Assembly: GCA_910584375.1 (NCBI GenBank) | Contig: CAJUAH010000007.1 | Location: forward strand, 1 to 64,000 | Direction of reading: 5' to 3' | Length of the DNA: 64,000 nucleotides | From: an uncultured Acetatifactor sp. | Lineage (GTDB): Bacteria > Bacillota > Clostridia > Lachnospirales > Lachnospiraceae | In this document: piece by piece, positions 57,750-64,000 of the stretch | Layout: every line of letters starts with the position of its first letter | Position numbering within the stretch: position 1 is the stretch's first letter | Notes under the pieces: generated by a model | The model's input: the letters and a program-made list of their open reading frames with translations, nothing else | Told to the model about the DNA's origin: nothing | The model's database searches: none | Program-made: the position numbers and the translations under genes

Positions 57750-58400
57750 ATGATAGTGGATGAGAGAATGGTTGCCTTTATTAATTCGTTTGATAAAGGC
57801 AACACGCCTTTTTTGGACAGTTTGGAGCGGGAGGCGCTGCAGGCGAAAGTGCCTGTGATCCGCCGGGAGACCCAGAGCCTGTTAAAATTCCTGCTGGCGC
57901 TTTGCCGCCCTGCGCGGATATTGGAGGTGGGGACAGCCGTGGGTTTTTCGGCCCTGCTCATGAGGGAGTACGGGCCGGAGAGCTGCCATATTACCACCAT
58001 TGAAAAATATGAGAAAAGGATTCCCCAGGCGAGGGAGAATTTTGCCAGAGCCGGACGGGAGCGGGATATCACGCTGCTGGAGGGTGACGCGGCGGATATA
58101 TTAAAGGAGCTTGACGGACATTTTCAGTTGATTTTTATGGACGCCGCCAAAGGACAGTATATCCATTTCCTGCCGGATATCCTGCGTCTGCTGCCGGAGG
58201 GGGGCCTGTTGGTGACGGACAATGTATTGCAGGACGGAGACGTGGCAGAGTCCCGTTTCGCGGTGACGCGCCGCAACCGGACCATACATGCCAGGATGCG
58301 GGAATATCTCTATGAAGTGACACATCATCCCCTGCTGGAGACCTGCATACTGCCGTTGGGGGACGGGGTGACGCTGAGCGTGAAACAAAAGGATCTTTAG
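57750..58400 (+). CDS. trmR: O-methyltransferase, probable tRNA 5-hydroxyuridine methyltransferase TrmR
   Basis: The 216-residue SAM enzyme of the COMT-like family has ILEVGTAVGFSALLM (motif I), ITTIEKYEKRIPQARENF, LEGDAADIL and LIFMDAAKGQY with metal-binding Asp residues, then VTDNVLQDG. In B. subtilis YrrM/TrmR methylates ho5U34 of tRNA to mo5U and lies next to the U32 genes, exactly as here. The start at 57750 is supported only by a weak CAGGGTAAG; an ATG at 57729 is possible. Confidence 0.83.
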   Translation: MIVDERMVAFINSFDKGNTPFLDSLEREALQAKVPVIRRETQSLLKFLLALCRPARILEVGTAVGFSALLMREYGPESCHITTIEKYEKRIPQARENFARAGRERDITLLEGDAADILKELDGHFQLIFMDAAKGQYIHFLPDILRLLPEGGLLVTDNVLQDGDVAESRFAVTRRNRTIHARMREYLYEVTHHPLLETCILPLGDGVTLSVKQKDL

Positions 58401-58411
58401 GGAGCATCTAT

Positions 58412-59656
58412 ATGGAACATAAAAAACCGGAACTGCTGGTTCCCGCCTCCAGCCTGGAGGTGCTGCAGACAGCGGTGATATTTGGAGCGGACGCGGTATA
58501 TATCGGCGGGGAGGCCTACGGCCTGCGGGCCAAGGCCAAAAATTTCTCCATGGAAGAGATGGCTGAAGGGATCGCCTTTGCCCATGGACATGGGGTCAAA
58601 GTCTATGTGACTGCCAACATCCTGGCTCACAACGGCGACCTGGAAGGGGCGAGACAGTATTTTCGGGAATTGCGGGACATGAGGCCCCAGCGGGCGGACG
58701 CCCTGATCATCGCTGACCCGGGGCTGTTTTTGATTGCCCGGGAGGTCTGGCCCGAGGCGGAGATACATATTTCCACCCAGGCCAACAACACCAACTATCA
58801 GACATATCTGTTCTGGTGGCAGTTGGGGGCGAAGAGAGTGGTGAGCGCAAGGGAGCTGTCCCTGGCGGAGATCGGCGAGATCCGACGGCACATCCCCCCG
58901 CAGATGGAGATCGAGAGTTTCATCCATGGGGCCATGTGCGTCTCCTACTCCGGCCGCTGCCTGCTCAGCAATTATTTTACCGGGCGGGACGCCAACAAGG
59001 GCGCCTGTACCCATCCCTGCCGCTGGAAATACGCGGTGGCGGAGGAGACCCGGCCCGGGGAATATCTGCCCGTGTATGAGAATGAGCGGGGAACCTTTAT
59101 CTTTAACTCACGGGATTTATGCATGATAGAACATATCCCTGCGCTGGCGGCGGCGGGGATAGACAGTTTCAAGATCGAGGGGCGCATGAAGACGGCCCTG
59201 TATGTGGCGGCGGTGGCCCGAACGTATCGCAGGGCCATAGACGATTTTTATGAGAGCGAAGAAAAATACAGGCGAAATATGGACTGGTATCGGGCGGAGA
59301 TAGCCAAATGCACATACCGACGGTTTTCCACCGGTTTTTATTTTGGCAAACCGGATGAAAACAACCAGATCTACGACAATAGTACCTATGTGAACGAATA
59401 TATATATCTGGGATGCGTCCGGGAGATTCTGCCCGGGAGAGGGCTGGCCCGCATAGAACAGCGCAATAAGTTCTGCGTGGGTGACAGGATCGAGATCATG
59501 AAACCCTGCGGCGACAATGTGGAAGTCGCGGTGGAGGCCATGTACAACGGGGACTTGCAGCCGGTGGACAGCTGTCCCCACGCCAGAGAAGGGATCTGGC
59601 TAAAGCTGTCTCAGGTACCGGAGCCCCACGATCTGCTGCGGGTGCGTAATCCGTAA
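58412..59656 (+). CDS. trhP: Peptidase U32 family protein, probable tRNA hydroxylation protein TrhP
   Basis: The 414-residue protein has the U32 signature ESFIHGAMCVSYSGRCLLSNYFTGRDANKGACTHPC-like region (around residue 170; Cys residues near 176, 184, 200 and 204) which in TrhP holds an iron-sulfur cluster. It also has an N-terminal TIM-barrel-like part (FGADAVYIGGEAYGLRA). TrhP proteins hydroxylate U34 of tRNA using prephenate, supplying the substrate of TrmR, encoded 11 bp upstream. GGGAGCATCTAT precedes the ATG. Only one trhP gene is present, against two in B. subtilis. Confidence 0.88.
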   Translation: MEHKKPELLVPASSLEVLQTAVIFGADAVYIGGEAYGLRAKAKNFSMEEMAEGIAFAHGHGVKVYVTANILAHNGDLEGARQYFRELRDMRPQRADALIIADPGLFLIAREVWPEAEIHISTQANNTNYQTYLFWWQLGAKRVVSARELSLAEIGEIRRHIPPQMEIESFIHGAMCVSYSGRCLLSNYFTGRDANKGACTHPCRWKYAVAEETRPGEYLPVYENERGTFIFNSRDLCMIEHIPALAAAGIDSFKIEGRMKTALYVAAVARTYRRAIDDFYESEEKYRRNMDWYRAEIAKCTYRRFSTGFYFGKPDENNQIYDNSTYVNEYIYLGCVREILPGRGLARIEQRNKFCVGDRIEIMKPCGDNVEVAVEAMYNGDLQPVDSCPHAREGIWLKLSQVPEPHDLLRVRNP

Positions 59657-59664
59657 AATAGGTA

Positions 59665-59693
59665 TTGCTTTTTTGGGAGAAAAAAGGTATCTT
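59665..59693 (+). promoter_or_regulatory. Possible glnN promoter
   Basis: TTGCTT (59665-59670), 17 bp and TATCTT (59688-59693), 70 bp before glnN. Confidence 0.45.
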
Positions 59694-59762
59694 AGGTTAA
59701 GAATAGGCTGGGAATATTCCCATATACATAGAGAATGACGTATGAAGAAGGAGTATGGCTGT

Positions 59763-61886
59763 ATGAGTGATATGATAAATGTGGAGGAGCTCTTCGGCAG
59801 CAGGGTGTTCACGGTGGGCAAGATGAAGGAAAGATTGCCCAAGCAGGTATTTGCCGAGGTGAGACGGGTGACGGAGCAGGGCGGAGAACTGCCCCTGGCC
59901 ACGGCGGACGTGGTGGCCAAAGCCATGAAAGACTGGGCCGTGGAGAACGGCGCCACCCATTATACCCACTGGTTTCAGCCGTTGACCGGCATCACCGCGG
60001 AAAAGCACGACGCGTTTGTGTCCCACCCGGACGGCGAGGGCCGGATGCTGCTGGAATTTTCCGGCAAGGAACTGATCAAGGGCGAGCCGGACGCCTCCTC
60101 CTTTCCCTCCGGAGGTTTGCGGGCCACCTTTGAGGCCAGAGGCTATACGGCCTGGGATATGACTTCCCCCGCTTTTCTCAAGGAGGACGCCACCGGTGTG
60201 ATTCTGTGTATCCCCACGGCGTTCTGCTCTTACACCGGGGAGGCTTTGGACAAAAAGACGCCGCTGCTGCGCTCCATGGAGGCCATCAGCCAACAGGCCC
60301 TGCGCATCCTGCGGCTCTTCGGCAACACCGAGGCCACCAAGGTGGTGCCCAGCGTGGGCGCGGAGCAGGAGTATTTTCTGGTGGATCGGGAGAAATATCT
60401 GAAACGGGAGGATCTGATTTTCGCGGGACGGACATTGTTCGGCGCTCCCGCTCCCAAGGGACAGGAGCTGGAGGACCACTATTTCGGAACCATCCGGGAG
60501 CGCATCGGCGCCTATATGAAGGATCTGAATCTGGAACTGTGGAAACTGGGCGTCACCGCCAAGACCCAGCACAACGAGGCGGCCCCCGCCCAGCATGAGC
60601 TGGCCCCCATATACGAGACCGCCAATATCGCGGTGGATCACAATCAGCTGGTCATGGAAACCATGAAAAAAGTGGCGGGCCGTCACGGGCTGACCTGCCT
60701 GCTCCATGAGAAACCCTTTGCGGGGGTAAACGGCTCCGGCAAGCATGACAACTGGTCTCTGTGTACGGACAACGGCGTGAATCTGCTGGATCCCGGCGAT
60801 ACCCCCAACGCCAACATTCAGTTTCTGCTGGTGCTGGCCTGCATCATGAAGGCGGTGGATACCCATGCGGATCTGCTGCGCCAGAGCGCTTCCGATGTGG
60901 GCAACGATCACAGGCTGGGCGCCAACGAGGCCCCTCCCGCCATTATCTCCATGTTTTTGGGCGAGCAGCTGGACGATGTGGTAAAACAGTTGGTGGAGAC
61001 CGGCGAGGCGGCCCATCTCATTGAGGGAGGCAAGCTGGAGACCGGCGTATCCACCCTTCCGGACTTTGAAAAGGACGCCACGGATCGCAACCGGACTTCC
61101 CCCTTTGCCTTTACCGGCAACAAGTTTGAATTCCGCACCGTAGGATCCGCGGACTCCATCGCCAGCCCCAACACCACGCTGAACGCCATCGTGGCGGAGG
61201 CGTTCTGTGAGGCGGCGGACACCCTGGAGGCGGAGACAGCGGCAGGCAAGGCGTTTGAACTGGCTGTCCACGACCTGATCAAGGAATATATGAGCAGACA
61301 CCAGCGGATCATCTTTAACGGCGACGGCTATTCCCGGGAGTGGGTCAGGGAGGCGGAACGCCGGGGACTGCCCAATATCCGGTCCATGGTGGAGGCGGCG
61401 GGTACGCTCACCACCGATAAGGCCATCCGGCTGTTTGAAAAGTTTGGAATCTTCACCAGAGTGGAACTGCAGTCCCGGGAGGAGATCCTGTACGAGACCT
61501 ATGCCAAGACCATCAATATCGAAGCTCTGACCATGATCGACATGGCCAGCAAAAAATACATACCGGCGGTGGTTGGATACACCAAAACCCTGGCGGACAC
61601 CGTGATCGCGGTGCGGGAGGCAGGAGCGGACAGCAGTGTGCAGGCAGAGCTTTTGGGCGAAGTGAGCGGGCAGCTTGCAGCCGCCAGAAAGGCGCTGAAG
61701 GAGCTGGAGAAAGTCACCGCCCAGGCCGGCTCGATGTCGGACGTCAAAGCCCAGGCGTTTTTCTACATGGATACGGTCAAGAGCGCCATGGACGCCCTGC
61801 GCCTTCCGGTGGACGCCCTGGAAATGCTGGTGGACAAAAAGGTATGGCCCGTGCCCTCCTACGGCGAGCTGATCTTTGAAGTGTAA
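59763..61886 (+). CDS. glnN: Glutamine synthetase type III
   Basis: The predicted 707-residue enzyme has the GSIII features: FPSGGLRATFEARGYTAWD, VVPSVGAEQEYFLVD (metal Glu), the NEAAPAQHELAPIYETANIA block, KPFAGVNGSGKHDNWSL and NRTSPFAFTGNKFEFRTVGS. It forms glutamine from glutamate, ammonia and ATP. The length is typical of GlnN and far longer than GlnA. The ATG at 59763 follows AGAAGGAGTATGGCTGT; an ATG at 59742 would contain this site. Confidence 0.95.
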   Translation: MSDMINVEELFGSRVFTVGKMKERLPKQVFAEVRRVTEQGGELPLATADVVAKAMKDWAVENGATHYTHWFQPLTGITAEKHDAFVSHPDGEGRMLLEFSGKELIKGEPDASSFPSGGLRATFEARGYTAWDMTSPAFLKEDATGVILCIPTAFCSYTGEALDKKTPLLRSMEAISQQALRILRLFGNTEATKVVPSVGAEQEYFLVDREKYLKREDLIFAGRTLFGAPAPKGQELEDHYFGTIRERIGAYMKDLNLELWKLGVTAKTQHNEAAPAQHELAPIYETANIAVDHNQLVMETMKKVAGRHGLTCLLHEKPFAGVNGSGKHDNWSLCTDNGVNLLDPGDTPNANIQFLLVLACIMKAVDTHADLLRQSASDVGNDHRLGANEAPPAIISMFLGEQLDDVVKQLVETGEAAHLIEGGKLETGVSTLPDFEKDATDRNRTSPFAFTGNKFEFRTVGSADSIASPNTTLNAIVAEAFCEAADTLEAETAAGKAFELAVHDLIKEYMSRHQRIIFNGDGYSREWVREAERRGLPNIRSMVEAAGTLTTDKAIRLFEKFGIFTRVELQSREEILYETYAKTINIEALTMIDMASKKYIPAVVGYTKTLADTVIAVREAGADSSVQAELLGEVSGQLAAARKALKELEKVTAQAGSMSDVKAQAFFYMDTVKSAMDALRLPVDALEMLVDKKVWPVPSYGELIFEV

Positions 61887-62056
61887 TGCATAAAAAGACT
61901 ATAAAATATATAAGAATGTAGTGCAATTCTGCCGATAATATGGTAAAATACAGAAAACGGAAGTTATAAACAGGAACTGAAAACGGCAAGGATGCGCAGG
62001 AAAGAATACCCGAAGGATCGCAGGATGCGGTGCAGGGTATACACGGAGGTAAAAGT

Positions 62057-63259
62057 ATGAGTATCAATATCAATCCCAAGAACGATTATTCTTTTATGTT
62101 CTCCAGTCTGGGGAGCGGCGCCGCGGGTGTGGGCGGCAGTAATTTCCTCATGGATTACGCGTCGATCAAGAGCGGCAGCTACGGTAAGCTGATGAAGGCC
62201 TACTATTCCATGGACCAGAACTCCAGTGTGACGGCCAGCAGGAAACGCGGCAAAGGCAGCGATATTATCGACAGACTCATGGAGGAGAAAAGGAATCCCA
62301 AGGTTTCCAAGGACGTACAGGAGGCCAACGCAAAACTGACGACGGGACTGTCCAATCTGAAGAGTTCCGTTACCGCGTTGCGCAATGACAGCACCTTTAC
62401 TGACACGGCAAACGGAAAGAGCGCGGTGGATAAGGTGACATCCGCGTTGCAGGCCTATGTGTCTGACTACAATGACGTGGTGACTGCGGCAAAGGGTTCC
62501 ACGCTGACCAACAAGACTGCCTATGTGGCCAATGTGATGAGCAGCACCGCAGCCAATGCGGATAAGCTGGCAGAGATCGGTATCAGTGTGGATTCGTCCG
62601 GGACTTTGACTTTTGACGCGTCCAAGGTGAAGACGCCGGACGGCGTTTCCAAGGCCCAGGAACTGTTTTCTTCCAAAGATATCATGAGTTATGGCTCTGT
62701 AGTCGCCTCACGCCTTCAGTTCGCAGGGGCTGCGGCTGTCACAGGCGCCACGAACACTGGGGATAAAGACAGCGAGGCCATTTCCGGTGCGGCGGGACTT
62801 AAGGCGGACGGCAAAGCGCTGGCGTCAGACGCGCTTTATGAGAAGATAAAGGATAAGGACGGAAAAGAGGATTATGATATCTCCAAGATCTTCGCTACGG
62901 CCAAGAGCTTTGTGAACAATTACAACCGCATGTTTGACGCGGCGGGATCCAGTTCCAACTCCGGCGTGGTGGCCAATCTGTCTTATATCAGAGAGAAGAC
63001 CGCGCGCAACACAAATCTGCTTGAGCAGTTTGGGATCAGTGTGGACGGAAAAGGCAAGATGAAGATCGACGAGGACACATTCAAGAAGTCGGATATGTCC
63101 CAGGTACAGAAATTCTTCAAAGAATACGGCTCCTCGATTGCGACTAACGCGTCTCTGGTGGACTATTATATGACTACCCAGGCCAATGCCGCCAACGGTT
63201 ACAATGCCGACGGAACATACAATGTTCAGGGAAGCGTTCGCTATGCCGATACCGTATAA
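62057..63259 (+). CDS. FliD-like (flagellar cap domain) protein
   Basis: The 400-residue protein is low in Cys and rich in Ser, Ala, Asn and Lys, without a signal peptide. Two segments match the C-terminal domain of FliD: LAEIGISVDSSGTLTFDASK (about 180) and LLEQFGISVDGKGKMKIDED (about 325), followed by FFKEYGSSIATNASL. A coil-rich N-terminal part (SSLGSGAAGVGGSNFLMDY) resembles other clostridial short flagellin-like proteins. No flagellar genes are adjacent. ACGGAGGTAAAAGT is a strong binding site and a terminator follows. Confidence 0.65.
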   Translation: MSININPKNDYSFMFSSLGSGAAGVGGSNFLMDYASIKSGSYGKLMKAYYSMDQNSSVTASRKRGKGSDIIDRLMEEKRNPKVSKDVQEANAKLTTGLSNLKSSVTALRNDSTFTDTANGKSAVDKVTSALQAYVSDYNDVVTAAKGSTLTNKTAYVANVMSSTAANADKLAEIGISVDSSGTLTFDASKVKTPDGVSKAQELFSSKDIMSYGSVVASRLQFAGAAAVTGATNTGDKDSEAISGAAGLKADGKALASDALYEKIKDKDGKEDYDISKIFATAKSFVNNYNRMFDAAGSSSNSGVVANLSYIREKTARNTNLLEQFGISVDGKGKMKIDEDTFKKSDMSQVQKFFKEYGSSIATNASLVDYYMTTQANAANGYNADGTYNVQGSVRYADTV

Positions 63260-63289
63260 ACGGTTCTGAAGAAACAGCGGATATACAGA

Positions 63290-63328
63290 ATGCGGATTCC
63301 TGGAGTTTACAGGAATCCGCATCTTTTT
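63290..63328 (+). terminator. Terminator of the FliD-like gene
   Basis: ATGCGGATTCCTG (63290-63302) pairs perfectly with CAGGAATCCGCAT (63310-63322), followed by C and TTTTT. Confidence 0.9.
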
Positions 63329-63357
63329 CAAAATTTTAAAATTTTTGCATTTTCCTA

Positions 63358-63386
63358 TTGCAAAATGGAAATACTTCGTGTATAAT
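63358..63386 (+). promoter_or_regulatory. tRNA-Gln promoter
   Basis: TTGCAA (63358-63363), 17 bp and TATAAT (63381-63386), 20 bp before the tRNA. Confidence 0.75.
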
Positions 63387-63406
63387 TCATCAAGTAGTCA
63401 AGAAAT

Positions 63407-63478
63407 AGCGCTATCGCCAAACGGTAAGGCAACGGACTCTGACTCCGTCATTTCAAGGTTCGAATCCTTGTAGCGCTG
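63407..63478 (+). tRNA. tRNA-Gln (anticodon CUG)
   Basis: A 72-nt cloverleaf: acceptor AGCGCTA/TAGCGCT with discriminator G, D-arm with the AACGGTAAGGC loop, anticodon stem ACGGA/TCCGT with loop CTCTGAC (anticodon CTG), and T-arm AAGGTTCGAATCCTT. CCA is not encoded (CTGCT follows). Promoter and terminator flank it, so it is a single-gene unit. Confidence 0.93.
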
Positions 63479-63489
63479 CTATATGGAAC

Positions 63490-63521
63490 ACCCGGCGGTC
63501 TGTATCGCCGGGTATTTTTTT
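63490..63521 (+). terminator. Terminator after tRNA-Gln
   Basis: ACCCGGCG (63490-63497) and CGCCGGGT (63506-63513), followed by A and seven T. Confidence 0.9.
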
Positions 63522-63679
63522 AGCGTGAACCGCCGTGGAGCACTGTGATGCCAGTTGCCGCCGGGTGTACGATTGACAAGCCCGTTTCGGTGTGTAATAA
63601 TCAGTATAAGGGTTCTGCGGCTTTGTCTGTACGATACAGGTATTGCCGACGAAACCCGCAATACGCATGGAGGAGTGAC

Positions 63680-64000
63680 ATGTATTCTTTTGACAGCCGG
63701 ATACGGTACAGCGAGTGCGACAGCCAGGCCAGGTTGACTCTGGCGGCGCTGATGAACTATTTTCAGGATGCCTCCACTTTTCAGTCCGAGATATTGGGCG
63801 TGGGCGGCGAATATCTGCAGGAGAATAATCTGGTATGGGTGCTTTCGTCCTGGCAGATCGTGGTGGACCGCTATCCCCGGCTGTGCGAGGAAGTGGAGAT
63901 CGGCACCTTTCCCTATGCGTTCAGGGGATGTTTTGGATACCGCAACTTTTTTATGCGGACCAAAGAGGGAGAGACTCTGGCGCAGGCCAATTCGCTGTGG
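63680..64000 (+). CDS. Acyl-ACP thioesterase (5' part, cut by the window end)
   Basis: The first 107 residues have a hot-dog fold start: YSECDSQARLTLAALMNYFQ, VLSSWQIVVDRYPRLCEEVE and GCFGYRNFFMRTKEGETLAQA. The opening YSECDSQARL and SSWQIVVDRYP match bacterial FatA/B-like acyl-ACP thioesterases, which release free fatty acids. GGAGGAGTGAC precedes the ATG. The gene continues beyond base 64000. Confidence 0.85.
   Translation, partial: MYSFDSRIRYSECDSQARLTLAALMNYFQDASTFQSEILGVGGEYLQENNLVWVLSSWQIVVDRYPRLCEEVEIGTFPYAFRGCFGYRNFFMRTKEGETLAQANSLW

Overview
The window looks like a chromosomal segment of a clostridial anaerobe, most likely a Lachnospiraceae member. Supporting points are the order hrcA-grpE-dnaK-dnaJ behind a CIRCE operator, the ireB-ruvX-DUF1292-rnj-ylbF-mltG-trmR-trhP run, a type III glutamine synthetase, a non-discriminating archaeal-type AspRS, a DUF6465 Lys/Ala-rich protein and many PadR/DUF2812, BlaI and holin-like peptide genes. 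Core genes are moderately GC-rich; stretches near 14.2-18.1 kb and 33-33.8 kb are visibly more AT-rich. No rRNA and no CRISPR array was seen. One tRNA (Gln, CUG) lies near the right end.

Layout. 0-2.1 kb: a structured leader (promoter, two tiny ORFs, a strong terminator, a large palindromic repeat) and aspS. 2.2-6.6 kb: a two-component system with an exported partner, then a response regulator fused to a (p)ppGpp synthetase. 6.7-14.1 kb: a sigma factor with a long C-terminal extension, divergent from a tandemly amplified module (small Cys-rich secreted protein plus large solute-binding-like lipoprotein), two intact copies and a decayed third. 14-18.1 kb: gene remnants (TetR, AlbA_2-type, toxin, relaxase tail) around intact tatD, an antitoxin and a type I toxin/antisense RNA locus. 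18.1-23.3 kb: PadR, DUF2812 and a Na+/drug-type ABC exporter. 23.4-32.9 kb: a lipid-type gene cluster (dgkA, CarS-like CDP-lipid synthase, pssA, psd, UbiA prenyltransferase, PEP-synthase-like phosphotransferase, AMP ligase, YghO-like and GNAT acyltransferases). 33-38.5 kb: BlaI repressor, polysaccharide deacetylase, glpK, aminotransferase, uppP. 38.6-44.4 kb: DUF6465 and the heat-shock operon. 44.5-52.4 kb: a lipoprotein, an orphan McrB-like ATPase, prmA-rsmE, cysteine desulfurase-thiI, a second type I toxin locus and an HPr-like protein without the active-site His. 52.4-59.7 kb: mtaB and the conserved ireB...trhP run (tRNA modification, RNA decay, cell wall). 59.7-64 kb: glnN, a FliD-like protein, tRNA-Gln and the start of an acyl-ACP thioesterase gene.

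The most unusual features are the REC-RelA/SpoT fusion, the lipid cluster that contains bacterial relatives of four consecutive archaeal ether-lipid steps, the amplified Cys-rich/lipoprotein module beside a sigma factor with a strong internal ribosome binding site, and two type I toxin loci sharing one antisense-RNA promoter design. All functions are inferred from sequence motifs and gene order; no database search was run.
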